Positions 24,166 through 37,639 of a stretch of DNA of 64,000 nucleotides are shown here, one piece after another; the stretch's first letter is position 1; the number at the start of each line of letters is the position of its first letter. The notes beneath the pieces were generated by a model. That model was not told the origin of the DNA and did no database searches. It saw only the letters and a program-made list of their open reading frames with translations. This DNA comes from Cymbidium sinense (taxonomy: Eukaryota; Streptophyta; Magnoliopsida; Asparagales; Orchidaceae), in NCBI GenBank assembly GCA_021442155.1, contig CM038229.1, positions 67,290,443-67,354,442 of the forward strand, written 5' to 3'. A program made the translations under genes and the position numbers.

Positions 24166-26393
24166 GTGGGGAAATGGGATTGAAAGAGGAATTTGAATAT
24201 GAATCCAACTCCAACAAATTTAAGTATGTTAAAATGTGGATTTAGAATTTCTGATAGGATGCTTCCATAGGTTCATTGTTGTTTTGAATTTGAATTTTCT
24301 TTTGTGATTTGAGGACCTTGCCTTTAACAAATTTGGGTATGTTAAAGTAAGGGTCAAATGATTTTGTTTTTGTTTGATTTTTTTGGAGTTTCACTTACTT
24401 AACAAATTTGGGTATCTAAGTAAAGTGTTTGAGAATGATTGTTCCTTTTTTGTGAGTTTTGTTTTGATTTTGAACATTTTGGAATTCTTACTTAGCAAAT
24501 TTGCGTATACTCAGTGAAGAATTAAAGTGTGTTTTGTTTAATTTTTTGAAAATAAGATTCTTAGCAAATTTGGGTATGTTAAGAAAATCCTAAGTGTTTC
24601 TTTTGTTTGGAATATTTTGAATTTTGAAAAGGGTAGGATCCTTAGTAAATTTGGTATGCTAAGGGAATCCTAAGTGTTTTGTTTTATTTTTGAGGTGATT
24701 GAGATTCAAATTTAGTAAATTTGGTATGTTAAAGATGAAATCCCACTTAGTTTTGTGAAATGGAAATTTCACTTAGCAAATTTGAGTATGTTAAAGGAAA
24801 TTCCAAATGGTGTGTTCAAAAATTTTTGATTTTATTTTCGTTTTGAAAATTGGAAACTTCTCCTTAGCAAATTTGTTATATAAGGGAAGAAGTTCCAAAA
24901 GGTGTTTGAAAATTTTTGTTTTGAATTTGGAAACTTCACTTAGCAAATTTAGGTATTCTAGGTGAAGTTCCAAAATATGTTTTGAAAAGAAGTTTGATTT
25001 TGGATTTGGAAACTTCACTTAGCAAATTTGAGTATGCTAAGTGATGTTCCAAATATTTGTTCTAAAAAAATTTTGTATTGGGATTTGGAGACTCCACTTA
25101 ACAAATTTGGGGATGTTAAGTGAGGTTCCAAATGTGTTTAGAAAATTTTTGGATTTTGAATTTGGAGACTTCACTTAACAAATTTGAGTACATTAAGTGA
25201 GGTTCCAAATGTGCTTGAAAATTTTAAAATATGATTATTGATTTTTGATTTTGGATTTGGAAACTTTACTTAACAAATTTGGTATGTTAAGTGAAATTCC
25301 AAAATGTTGGTTGAAAAAATTTTGGATTTTGGACTTGGAGACTTTACTTAACAAATTTGGGTATGTTAAATGAAGTTCCAAATGTGTTTAAGATTTTGAA
25401 TTTTGGACTTGGAGACTTCACTTAACCAATTTGGGTATGTTAAATGAAATTTCAAATGTGTTTGAAAATTTTGAAATATGATTGTTTAAGTTTTTTTTTT
25501 GTCAAAAGGAGACTCCATTCAACAAATTTAGGTATGTAGAATGGAGATCAATCTTATTTTTGAAATATGAATTTTTTTGTGTGTGATTGTTGCTTTTTGA
25601 AAGAAAGGAATTCCAACTTAAAACATATGTGGGATATGTTTAAGTGGGATTTCCTTAATGATATTTACTTTTTAGTTGGGAATGAAATCTTCATTTAATA
25701 AACTTGAGTATATTAAATGAATGTGTTCATGTATTCTTTTTGAAAAGTTTAATTTTTATTTGTAAATGAACTTTCCATTCAATAAGTGTGAGTGTATTGA
25801 ATAGAAAAATTCATGTGTGCTTTTTTTTGAAAACTTTATGATTATGATTATGGTTTTTGGAAAAGATAATTGTTCATTTTTTATTTTGAAAAATGGATCT
25901 TCATCAAAGTAAATTGAAAGAAGATATTCATTTGTGCTTTTGGAAAATGTTATTAGTTTTATTTTTAAAAATCCCTACATGTAACATTTATTTGAATTGT
26001 TAAATGAGGGTGATAAAATTTTGTGGAAAATATTTTATTAAGTGCATTTTTGAAAAGGTGCTTTTGAAAAGAAAAGTTCTTTATGGAAGATTTATTATTT
26101 TTAGGATGAACCTTTCCTTATCATGAAAATGATAAGGAGGATGTCTTTAAAATGACATTTTTCTCATTTTTTTTATTTAGATATTTTCATTTTACCCATT
26201 GGAGAACCCAACGGGAGTTTTAAGACCAACAAGGAATGCGGTCCTAAAACCTAAAGATGTTGGCTAACTTAACTCAAGAATGAAATGAGCTAAGTGCCAA
26301 TGGAAAGAAGGATAGTCTTGGATTCATACCAAAGTACAAACTCACTATCGATACTCAAATACAATGATCATTTACCAAAGATGGAGAGAGGAA
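24166..26393 (-). other. Untranslated leader of element C
   Basis: This 2.2-kb stretch separates the primer site from the gag region. Apart from the stem-loop array it holds an AT-rich segment at 26150-26393 and no credible coding frame. In the genomic RNA it would be the region where packaging and dimerisation signals usually lie in retroelements; assigning such a role here is inference. Confidence 0.7.
24200..26150 (-). repeat. Tandem array of about 20 stem-loops in the leader of element C
   Basis: Between gag and the primer site, units with the loop consensus AACAAATTTGGGTAT (plus strand) occur at 24213, 24326, 24401, 24494, 24563, 24644, 24714, 24775, 24866, 24942, 25021, 25100, 25177, 25272, 25350, 25424 and 25521, mostly 75-80 bp apart. 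More diverged units follow to about 26150. Each loop lies between complementary arms, for example TGGAGACTCCACTTAAC and GTTAAGTGAGGTTCCA at about 25085-25131. Arm sequences differ between units but still pair within each unit. Short open frames here (for example 24791-25018, minus) are by-products. Confidence 0.85.
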
Positions 26394-26414
26394 CCATCCC
26401 CAGCGGAGTCGCCA
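26394..26414 (-). promoter_or_regulatory. Primer-binding site complementary to tRNA-Arg
   Basis: The minus strand reads TGGCGACTCCGCTGGGGAT, complementary to the 3' end of plant tRNA-Arg (…ATCCCCAGCGGAGTCG plus CCA). It lies eight bases inside the end of the 5' LTR, as expected. tRNA-Arg priming is, from memory, the usual state for Ogre-type Tat elements. It fixes the orientation of element C and the inner edge of its 5' LTR. Confidence 0.88.
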
Positions 26415-28009
26415 AAAAAATCTATGGAGAAAAATTCCTAATAAGGGAGTCACCTTTCAAATATGTTGGTAAGAAAAGAAAGAGTAGACCCTTATAGAAA
26501 TTCATCTTTTTAGGATGCCTCATAAATCTGTGGATGTACTTATTCAAGTGATCAAGTATGTCATAAAGGAAATAGTGAACTATCTCGAAAGACAGAAGTC
26601 ATTACCCTTTAATAGACCTAATCACCTTAATAAGAAGATGATGGTGCATATGTACACGAGATTCTTACTTTACATAGAAAAAAAGTAGGGTATTTAGTTA
26701 AGTTCCTATAGGGCAAGCCCCACCCCATAGTTAATTACATCGAATGGGATCCTTAGGAAAACTCTCGATTAAGATAAATGATCATTGTCTTTGAAGATTT
26801 CAATATGAAAGGACTATCAATAAATTGATTTATATTTGAAGATCAAAATGGATTGATCAAAAGAGAGAGTTATTATCGAAGCTAAAATAGAAGATAAGTA
26901 GGAGATGCCACGATCTAGGAAACCTAGCAAGCATTTCAAACTATCCTATAGTTAGGCTTTACATTTTTGAAATTAATTTAGTTTGTTTGAGTTGTAGTTT
27001 TCATTAGAATTTTAGGACTTAATATTCTTTAACACAAGATTAAGAAAATGCATAAGAGGTGAGGAATTAAGCTTATGTCCCATAAAAAGTAACCTCAAAA
27101 TCTAAATCTAGGGAGCTTCGACGAGGGCCAAAAGCACAACCTAAATCTAAGGTGAAAATGGGTAATTGGTTTGCCTCCATAAGAGAGGACAAACCACCCA
27201 ATAGCTTGGACTTATAACCCTCTGGGGGTGGCCGCCTACTAACTCCTCCTACGATTTTAAATACATGTAAGCAAGTCTTTATGCTTATGCAAGATAGCTA
27301 GGCTGTTATTATTTAGAAAGGGACTAAATCCTTAAACTCACTCCCTAAAGAGACTAGATCATGTAAAAGGACATGCTTCAAATGACCTAAATCTAATACA
27401 ATTTCAAATTATATTTTTATTTTCATTTTGGACAATTATTTTGACTCAAGCTAATAGGATTCATATGAATAATGCATGAGAAAGAAGGTTATTGGCAAAA
27501 ATCAGTGAGAAGGGAGGAGGTGAGTTTCCATCATGGCTCTCATAGGTCAAGCCAAGGTTGTCTAGAAAAGGTGGAAGCCCTCTAATCAAGAGAAATAATA
27601 TGCTGTTATGCATGATATTACAAAGAAATGCTCATCCAGCTAAGGGGTTGCTAATTCTTTTATCTTGATTTTAAACCTAAGATTTAAGTGAGGTTAAGAG
27701 TTGTTTAATTTTATTTTAAGTTGTTAAGTTGGGCAAAAGATTTATTTTTTCTTAAAAGAGCCAAATCCACATCCAGGCCATACATAAAGTAAGGAAGAAA
27801 CTAGAAAAATCATGCCACTTAATGCAAAAGTTAAACAAATCATCAATCAATTTATAAAGCTAATCGCAAATAGAATAAAAGGCTAATGTGGTCGGGCACC
27901 ACCGCACAAACCCAAAAATATAAAATGTGGGTGGCCAAGCTCTACCCTTATACAACCTAGATTACAAATGAATTAAATTACAATTAAGCAAAGGAATTCA
28001 TTGTTATGG

Positions 28010-28095
28010 GGGTCTTCAAGCTTTATTCTTCTTTCTTCTTTCTTCTTTCTTCTTTTCTTCTTTCTTTTTTCGTTCCTTCTTTTGGATGGTTGGAA
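28010..28095 (-). repeat. Purine (GAA) tract, C 5' LTR
   Basis: Counterpart of 7180-7265: the plus strand shows TTCTTCTTTC runs after TCTTCAAGCTTTATTC. Confidence 0.7.
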
Positions 28096-30734
28096 GGTGG
28101 ATGTTCCAAGGCTTCATATGGTGCATAAGATAGGCTCTTATGACCAATGTTCATCCTAATCCCCATAACAATCATTCCAAAATCCTAATTATTCAAATTT
28201 ACATGAAAAGGAAAAGTGGAAATCTAACTAACACCTGCAAAACAAAGGTTGGCTAAAATAAACCACACAAATTCAAAGCATGTATATTGGACTTATCACC
28301 CCACACATGGGTGACTAAGTCCACCTGGCCTATGGATTATGTTAGGGGTATAAAGCACCTGCAAGCAAAAGCATTCATATTTTTATTTATGATAGCTCCC
28401 CTTAAGCACAATCCCCTGCAAAAAAGAATAGTTAGACTAAGGATGTCCTACCATTCATTCTATGAGCATACACCCTAACATCAAGTCTAAAATATATATC
28501 ATAAAATAAAATAAATATCAAACCATGCACCGACCTAACCTTAGGCTAGAAGTGTTGACTTAGGCTAATGTGTGTGCTTTGGAGGTTTGTGTGGTATGCT
28601 TAGCTATGGATTTAGGTTCAAATTTTCTAAGTGTGAAGAACATGTTCAACTTAGAGGAGGATTTCATTTAAGTAGTTTAATCATTTTGGGTTAATTTTAT
28701 TTCATATTTTGATTTAGTTTAAGTTGATCCTACAATTAATTACTAAGTTATGAAGAGAGGGAAAGAGAAGGGAATCTCTCTTTCCATCCCTAACCTTAAG
28801 TAATTCATAAAGTAAGTTCACATTTTTATTTAATTTAGGTGAACATTTTGATTAAATCTTTTAATTAATCATAAGTTTAGATAAACTCTAAACAAACCTA
28901 TTCAAAAAGAAAGGCATTTTAAGATTAAATAAAATGGATCAAAATTCACATAACACACATTACTTTATTTCTTTTCCAACATATATAACATGCATATGGA
29001 TAGAGCCAAAGCATATATATACATGCAAATGAGAGTATTTAGCATACTTCATGATGCATGTTAAGTAATCTATTTAAGAAAATTTAGAAGTTGAATATGC
29101 ATGATTTTTCTTATGTAGAAAAGGGTTTTCCTTATCAAAATTTTTATATACACATATGAAAATAAGAAAGGCATAAGTGAGTACAGCGTCATTCTTAACC
29201 AGAGGTGTAAGGTACAAACCTACTTAGGGCTACTTAAAGCCTCGTAACCTAGGAGTTGCCCAAACTAATATACTACTTTCCTTAAATACAAACATATGTA
29301 TAAAAGAAATGAAATAGAAAAGGAAAATGCAAAAGTTATTTAATGGATTAATTTTTGTTTATGCAATTTATGTATGCACCTATAGGCAACCCTTCTTAGG
29401 TAATATCATAGGGTTGAAATACGGTATGGAATTAAATAAGTGTTAGGTTCTTTTCAAATAAACCCTACACCTTACTAACTCCTATTCAAAACTATACCAA
29501 CATAAGAAAGAAAGGAAACCTATGCTAAACATGCCTTTATAATCTATCACATACTAGCTTATAATTAAAGTATAACTAGCACGCTTTTAGATTTGGTATT
29601 TGGTTTATATATTTTGAAAATAATTTGGATTCAATAGTGATAATAGCCACCCATATTTCTACTTTAGCCAACACATGCAAATTTGACATAAAGTAAACAA
29701 TTTTATTTTGAGATTTGAATTACAAAATTATGAATGCATGACATCACATGACATACAACTTAACATCTTAGGAAAAGATTCAAAGTAATGAAAGCATGTA
29801 AACAAACTCACTTCACTTAAATCCTAAAGACATTCTTATGGAATAATAAAGTTTAAAATAAATCAAAGTGAATTTAAAGTGATTTTGTTTAGTTTGAAGT
29901 TTGATTTAATTTTGAAAAGGTGAGATCATTTTGTTGTTCCTAAGCCATTCCCACATGTGTTTGATATTTTTTTTTAAGTTTTACTCAATTAAATCCATTT
30001 TTATGTGTTCATTAGGTTAAGGTATGAATTAAGTAACTTAATTAAACCCAATTAAACCACATTTTAACTTATAAATAATTTAATGAATTGAAACAAGTAA
30101 TTTCAAACATCCTTCATATTGAATTAAACTTTTAGCTAAAGCATCTACTTAAAGTATTAATTAAGATCTAGAATTTTTCTGAATTTTTAGAAATTGATTA
30201 AGGGGATAATTAAATTAACCCTTAATTAAGAGGAGATTAAGGAGAGAAGAGGGGGCTTGGGGAATAGCTTAGGGGAAATCCCCCAAAAATACTTTATAAA
30301 TCTCCTACTTACTGGATCTAGCCTTAATCAGCCCTAATCATAGGTTGAAATCACTAATCATACCCTAATTATGCTTAATTACATAAGGAAGATCATTAAG
30401 AAAATCATATTCAATTTCTCTAATCAAGCCTTCAATAAATTCCAAGAAAATTAGGGGAGACAGAAGTCGTACCTTAAAACTTACCCAAGAAATTTGGGAT
30501 TAATCAAAAGCTTAGTTAAAAAGTAATTAGCAAAATAAACTTTCTAATAAAACTCAAATTCAAAAAAGGCATAATTCAAAACTCATCAAAATTAATTTTA
30601 AAATGTTCTAGGTTTAATTATCTATCTGTTGTATTTTATTTCACATTTTTTTAAATTTTCTAGCAAGAGTTATGAATTCTGGAAGATCTCTAGGTTAATT
30701 ACAAATTAATTAAGCATTTTAAATAATCCCTGGC

Positions 30735-31010
30735 TAATGTTGCGGCGCATGGTAGTGGCAGTCAGTGTGCTTTACATGCGTCATGCTATGAGGGGATCAC
30801 TTAAGTTCTCAAATCTAGGAGCGGCTGGCGGTGTATGTGCTTTAATCCTCTGTCGGACGGCCAGGGGATCTCCCCGCATTTTAAATCGGATAAAAGGAAT
30901 TTCTAATGTACTGAATTATCACAGTCGTCCATCTAAAATGCATAGATGGATGGCTGAGATCATCCAAGTTCTTCCCCTTGATCAATAGAGACCATCCATG
31001 ATCAAGGGGA
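30735..31010 (-). promoter_or_regulatory. GC-rich island with hairpin, C 5' LTR unit 1
   Basis: CCATC-TAAAATGCA-TAGATGG stem at about 30930-30951 and CpG-rich surroundings. A plus-strand open stretch (30737-30988) overlaps it and is antisense to the LTR. Confidence 0.55.
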
Positions 31011-32040
31011 AGATCTAAGCTAGATTTAGCATGGAATTAAACCAAATTCAACCAACACCATCTAAAGATAGAGAGCGGCAAATCCAATGTTCAAAAATTG
31101 ATGGGGTGAAATTTTCTTTCACAAAGCTCCACACCACATTGAGTTTATGGGTTGAAAAATCCCATACCTCGCTGGAGGTTATCATCGGTGCTCAAGAATT
31201 CCCTTGAAGAAGCTTCATCTAGTTGAGATGATGTCTTGTTGAAGTTTTGAGCACTTGAGGTTGAGTGGATCCTTCCATGGGTCACCTCCTCCTATGCTTG
31301 AGCTTGGATTTAATCCAATTCAATCCTCCTTTGCCTTTAAAACTTGGGAATTAACTTAGGTGAGCTCAACTTGGTCACCTAAGTGTGGTTGCAGAAGGAA
31401 TTAAAAGGAAATGAAGTGTGGAAGAAATTGGAAATTCAATTGGCTTCCCCTATTTTCACTGTTTGAAAATTGAGAAATGGGAGAATTGAATGAGCACAAG
31501 GATGCTTGCTCACACTCTCTGATGGCTCCTAGGTCTCACTTGCTCTCAATTGAATTAGGGAATTATGCATTTGAGTTTGTTTAGGGGGAGTATATCTCCC
31601 CCTAGAAGGATTAGACGGTCGACAATGCACATGCCATTTTTGATCTAATTGAGCTTAGGCTGAGGGTTCTTTGATCAGTTAGGAGTATGCACATGGTTAG
31701 TTTTATCCAAGAAGTGGATTTCAAACCTCCCATGCGCCTGAATTTTAGCTTGAGAGGGAGTTTGAAATTTCAATTTTTGACCATAGGGTCGGGTTTGGTC
31801 TAGGGACCAAATGGGCTGACCCAAACCCATTTGGTTGGGTGCACCACTTATCACTAAGTTTTCTTAAGCTTTTAGGAAGGTTTCAAGTGAATGTGAAGAG
31901 GGTATGACCAAATTTCCCATGGATTAAGCAAAAATTTATTCTATGGCCTAGGGGTAGGATGGTCATTTTGCTATTTTTCTACTTTGGATATGTTGGGTAT
32001 GTGAAAACTAGGTTTGGCCAAGTTTCATGAGATTTGAAAT

Positions 32041-32909
32041 TCATTTGATAGGGTTTGGCTCATATTGACACATTTAGGTCAAAATGGGTCAACTTGGGTC
32101 AGTTTGACCAATAGGTCAAATTGGGTCAAACCAAGGGTTGGGTCAAGTTCATATGACCATTTGATGGCTTTGGTTCAATTCAATTTGGTATAATTTTGGA
32201 TTTGGCTCATATGACTTCATTTAGGTCAAATGGGTCAAGTTGAACTATTTGACCCATTTGACCTATTTTAGGTAGGTCAAGGGTAGGCTTAGGTTAGGCT
32301 AGTCATATAGTGGATTTGTGTCTTTATTTCTAGTCAATTTTGGTTAAGTTCAATTTTGGCTCAACATGACCCATTTAGGTCATGTTGGATCTAAGGTCAA
32401 TTGGGCTAGGTTGGGTCTCGTTGGCCAATTGAGGTTTTGGTCAAGTTCAACAAGTGATTTGGAATGAACTTGACCCATTAGTTCCAATCAATTTGTCTTA
32501 GATCAAGTTTTGACACATGGATCCTCAAAGAAGTAGGTTTTGTATCGTAGAAAGTATATACTGACTTTCGTTTGACCCTTTAGGTCAAAATGGGTCAACT
32601 TGGGTCAAGTGAGCTAATTGGGCTAGGTTAGGCTCAAATGTTGGCTTGGTCAAGTTCAAACATAACTCATTAGTTAACTTAGATCGATTGTTTCAATCAA
32701 TTTAGCCTATGGTGGAATTTGGCTATGTAAGGTTTCATTTTGGGTTAAGTGTTAACTTGGTCAACCCTTAGGTTTGACTTGGTTTGACCCAATTTGATTG
32801 ATTGATCATCCCATGATGATGGTTGAACATGATGAGAGAAATATATGAGTTTGGTTCAATCCAATTTGATTAGGATCAAAATTTGGCTCTTAAGGGTACT
32901 TTAGGTCAC
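32041..32909 (-). promoter_or_regulatory. TTGAC field, C 5' LTR unit 1
   Basis: Same TTGACC/GGTCAA-rich sequence as at 11041-11870, cut at 32909 by the duplication junction. Confidence 0.65.
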
Positions 32910-35289
32910 AAAACTAAAACAAACAACAAACCATGCACTCATCTAACCTAAGGCTCGAAGTGGTGACTTAGGCTAATGTGTGTGATTTGAAGGCTTGTGT
33001 GGTATGCTTAGCTAAGGCTTTAGGTTCAAATTTTGTAAGCATGAAGAACATGTTCAACTTAGAGGAAGGTTTTATTTAAGTTATTTAATTATATTGGGTT
33101 GATTTTATTTCATGTTTTGATTTGGTTTAAGTGGATCCTACAATTAATTACTAAGTTATGAAGAGAGGGAAAGAGAAGAAAACTTCTCTTTTCTTCCTTA
33201 ACCTAAGTAATTTCTAAAGTAGATTCACATTTTAATTTTGTGTAGGTGAATATTTTGATTAAATCTTTTAATTAATCCTAAGTTTAGATAATCTCTAAAC
33301 AAGCCTATTCAAAAAAGAAAGGCATTTTAATATTAAATAAAATGAATCAAAATTCACATAACACACATTACTTCATTTCTTTCCCAACATATATATAACA
33401 TGCATATGGATGGACCCTAAGCATATCTATACATACAAATGAGGGTATTTAACACACTTTATGATGCACTCTAAGTAATCCATTTAAGAAACTTTATAAG
33501 TTTAATATTCATGATTTTTTTATAAGTAAAAAGGGTTTTCCTTATCCAAATTTTCACATACACACATGAAGTTAAGAAAGGCATAAGGGAGTACAACACC
33601 ATTGTTAACGAGAGGTGTAAGATACAAAACCTGCTTAGAGTTACCTAAAGCCTCACAACCTCAGAGTTGTCCAGATCAATATACTACTTTCCTTAAATAT
33701 AAATATATGCATAAAATAAATGAAATAGAAAAGGAGAATGCAAAAGTTATGTTAATGGATTCATTTTTGTTTATGAAATTTATGTATGCAAGTATAGGTA
33801 ACCCTTCTTAGGTGATAGCATAGGGATGAATAGGGTATAGAATTAAGTAAGTGTTAGGTTCTTTTCAAATGAACCTTACATCTTACTAACTCCTATTCAA
33901 AACTATACCAAAATAAGAAAGAAAGGAAACATATCTTAGGCATACCTTTATAATCTATCACATGTAAACTTATTATTAAAATATAAGTAACATACTATCA
34001 GATTTGGTATTTTATTTATGTATTTTTAAAATAATTTAGATTTAATAGTGAAAATAGCCACCCATATTTCTACTTTAGCCAACACATGCAAATTTGATAT
34101 AAAGTAAACAATTTCATTTAAAATTGTAATTTGAAAAATATGAGCATGAAACCACATGGCATACAAATTTAACATTTTGGGGAAAGATTCAAAGCAATGA
34201 AAGTATGTAAACAAGTTCACTTCACTTAAATCCTAATGACATTCTTATAAAATAAGAAAGTTTAAAATAAATCAAAGTGAATTCAAAGTGATTTTTGTTT
34301 AGTTTGAAGTTTGATTTAATTTTGGAAAGGAGAGATGAGTTTGTTGTTCCTAGCCCATTCACACATGTGTTTGATATTTTTGTTTAATTTTAGATAATTA
34401 GATCCATTTTATGCATTAAGTAGGTTAAGGTATGAATTAAGTAACTTAATTAACCCTTACCTACACCACCTTAGAAGAATTAACTAAATAATTATGAGCC
34501 AATGAGATAACTAAAAAAACTCACAAGGAATTTAAATTTGCAATGCACCTAATGAGAAAGAGGCCTAATGCAATTTGTCTCATAATTAAAAGTTAATTAA
34601 ACTAAGGGGTTTAGCTTAAGTAATTTAAAAATACCCTTTCACATGAATTGGGTTTTAATTTCCTTAATTGAACTTAGCCTATCAAATACCTAAGCATCTA
34701 CCCAAAATAGATTAATTAAGTTCTGGAATTTTTAGAACTTTTAGAAATTAATTAAGAGGATAATTAATGAATTAACCCTTAATTAAGAGGAGATTAAGGA
34801 GAGAAAAGGGGATTTAGGGAATAGCTTAGGGAAATGCCCCAAAATTATTCCATAAATCTCCTACTTATTGGATCTAATCTTAATCAACCCTAATCATGGA
34901 TTAAAATCACTAATTACACATTAATTATCCTTAATTAAATAAGGAGGGTAATTAAGAAATTCATATGCAATTCTTCAAATGAAGCCTTCAATAAATCCCA
35001 GGAAAATTAAAAGAGGTAGAAGTCATCCCCTAAAACATACCCAAGAAATTTGAGATTAATCAGACGCTTAATTGAAAAGTAATTAGCAAAATAAACATTC
35101 TAATAAAACCCAAATTCAAAGAAAAATATAGTTCAAAACCCATTGAAATTAATTTTAAAATATACTAGGTTTACTTATCTTTCCATTGGATTTTATTGCA
35201 TAATTTTTTGAATTTTGTAAAGGGAGTTATTAATTTTAGAAGATCCTTAAATTAATAGAAATTATTTAAGGCATTTTTTAACTAATCCC

Positions 35290-35610
35290 CTAGCTCATGG
35301 CCCGATGCATGGTAGTGGCGGTCAGCACACTTTACATGCGTCGTGCCACGAGGGGTTTACTTAAATGACAAATCCCAAACGGTGGCTTGCGGTGCACGCG
35401 GTTTGATCTCTATCGTCCGATCAAAGATCTGACTGCCAGAGAACTCCTCACGGGGTTTAAAGTGGATAGGGGATTTCTAAACATGTGGAATCATCTCGGT
35501 CATCCATCCAAAATGCATGGATGGATGGCTGAGATCTCCCACGTTCTTCACCTTGATCAACAGAGACCGTCCATGATCAAGGGGAAGATCCAACCTCGAT
35601 CTAGCTCGGA
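35290..35610 (-). promoter_or_regulatory. GC-rich island with hairpin, C 5' LTR unit 2
   Basis: CATCCATCC...GGATGGATG stem at about 35502-35527, with CpG-rich stretches on either side. Same place in the LTR as the other islands. Confidence 0.55.
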
Positions 35611-36599
35611 TTCAAACTAAATTCCACCCACACCATCTAAAGCTAAAAAGCGACAAATCCAACTGTCAAAAATCCATGTGATTAAAATTTCTTTCACAAA
35701 GCTCCACACCACATTGAGTTTAATGGTTAAAAAATTTCATACCGCATTGGAGGTGATCACTGACACTCGATTCCTTGGAGAAGCTTCGTCTGTTTGAGAC
35801 AAAGCTGTGTTGAGAGTATGAGCATTTGAGGTTGAGTGGATTGGTGTATGGACCAACTCCTCGTTAGCTAGCTTGCAGCCTTGATCAAATTTAGCTCTTC
35901 CTTGCTATGGGAACTCCAAAGGAAGCTTGGGTGCACTCGACTTAGCTCCTTGATGAAGTGTGTAAGAGTAATTGGAAGGAAATTGAGTGAAGAAGAAGTT
36001 CAAGAATGGATTGAACTCCCCTATTTTCACTGTTCAAAAATTGAGAAATGGGGATATCACAAGAGCTCTATGAGGCTAGGGATCACTCTATGATGGTTCC
36101 TAAGTCTCTCCCTTACTCAATCGAATGTGTGGATGTTGAATTCAAATTGAATTAGGGGGAGTATATCTCCCCCTTGAAGGATCGAATAGCTGTAAGCTTG
36201 TGTGTCATTTTGATCCAATTGATCATATTGGGGAGTCTATTTTGGCTCTTTTGAGTGTGCACATGGTTGGTTAGAGCTAAGGAGTGGATTGCCAACCTCC
36301 CATATGCTTGAATTTGTGTGGGAGGGAGATTTTGAATTTTGCATTTTGACCCATAGGGTCGAGTTTGGTCTAAGGACCAATTGGGCTGACCCAAACCCAC
36401 TGGGTTGGGTCACTAGGTCCCCTTAAGCTTTTAAGAATGCCTCGAGTGAATGTGAAGAGGGTATGACCAAATTACCCATAGATTAAGCCAAAATTTGTTC
36501 TATGGCCTAGGGGTAGAATGGTCATTTTGCTAATTTTTCATTTTAGGTATGTGGAGAAACTAGGTTTGGTCAAGTTTCATGAGATTTGGAATTTATTTG

Positions 36600-37400
36600 A
36601 TAGGGTTTGGCTCATGTTGACCTATTTAAGTCAAAATGGGTTGACTTGGGTCAAGTCACCAATTGGTTAAATTGGGCCAAACCAAGGGTTAGGTCTAGTT
36701 CATATGACCATTTAAAATATTTTGGTTCTTTTGGTTTGGTTCAATTTGGTATAGTTTTGAATTTGGCTCATATGACTTCTTTTAGGTCAAATGGGTCAAG
36801 TTGACCTATTTGACCCATTTGACCTATTTGAGGAAGGTCAAGGGTAGGTTTAGGTTTGGTTAGTCATATGAAGTGGATTGGTATCTTTGTTTACAATCAA
36901 TTTGGTTATGTTCAAATTTGTCTCAACATGACCCCTTTAAATCAAGTTGGGTCTAAGGTCAATTGGGTTAGGTTAGGTTTAGTTAGCCAATTAAGGCTTT
37001 GGTCAAGCTCCACAAGTGATTTGGAATGGAAATGACCCATTAGTTTCAATCAATTTATCTTGGATCAAGTTTTGACACATTTTGACCCTTAAAGTCAAAA
37101 TGGGTGAGCTAATTGGGCTAGGTTAGGCTCAAATGTTGGCTTGGTCAAGTTCAAACATAGGTCATGAGTAAACTTAGATCAATGGTTTCAATCAATTTGG
37201 GTAATATCAACCCTTAAGTTTGACTTAGTTTGACCTAATTTGATTGATTAATCATCCCATGATGATTGTTGATCATGATGAGAGGCGTAGATGAGTTTGG
37301 TTTAATCCAATTTAGTAAGGATTAGAATTTGGCTCATAAGAGTAGTTTAGGTCACTTTGGGTCAAGTAAGCCTAATTTACAAGTGGTTTGAAGTCAAATG
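36600..37400 (-). promoter_or_regulatory. TTGAC field, C 5' LTR unit 2
   Basis: Same TTGACC/GGTCAA-rich sequence, including the palindromic GGTCAAGTTGACC form near 36787-36803. Confidence 0.65.
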
Positions 37401-37639
37401 GGTTTTGATCCATTTGACAATTTCATATTCAAAGGGTGAACATGAAGGGGTTTTGGGTTTGATTTTTGGAATAGGTTTTGATTATTTGATTGAAGTTTGG
37501 ATTTATATATGGGCTCATGATTGTAGGGTTGATTGAATCATGAGAGAAAATCAAGAATTTGGCTTGATTAGAAATTGATTTGACTAAGTTCAAGATTTTT
37601 ACTTGAAAGGCTTATAATAGATTTTGAGTTGATTTGAGT

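Larger units (their letters stand above)
28503..37354 (-). repeat. Tandem 4.4-kb duplication within the 5' LTR of element C
   Basis: Unit 1 is 28503-32909 and unit 2 is 32910-37354. The junction reads TTTAGGTCAC then AAAACTAAAACAAAC; the two parental positions in the 3' LTR are near 11772 and 7672. The units differ by many substitutions and small indels. Unit 2 looks closer to the 3' LTR than unit 1 does, and unit 1 lacks about 150 bp (near 30055) that the other copies have. Confidence 0.8.

Noticed and set aside
24791..25018. 75-codon minus-strand open frame
   Set aside because: It lies wholly in the stem-loop array and its sequence follows the repeat period; no known domain.
24200..26150. 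Regularly spaced repeats resembling a CRISPR array
   Set aside because: The repeats are degenerate, the spacing varies from about 61 to 113 bp, the conserved part is a loop between paired arms, and the context is a plant retrotransposon leader.
26394..26414. 3' end of a tRNA-Arg gene
   Set aside because: Only the last ~19 bases match, there is no D arm or anticodon arm next to them, and the site lies exactly where a primer-binding site belongs.
30737..30988. 83-codon plus-strand open frame in the C 5' LTR
   Set aside because: It overlaps the GC-rich LTR island in antisense; its reading outside the shared PSKMH segment is not kept in the other LTR copies.
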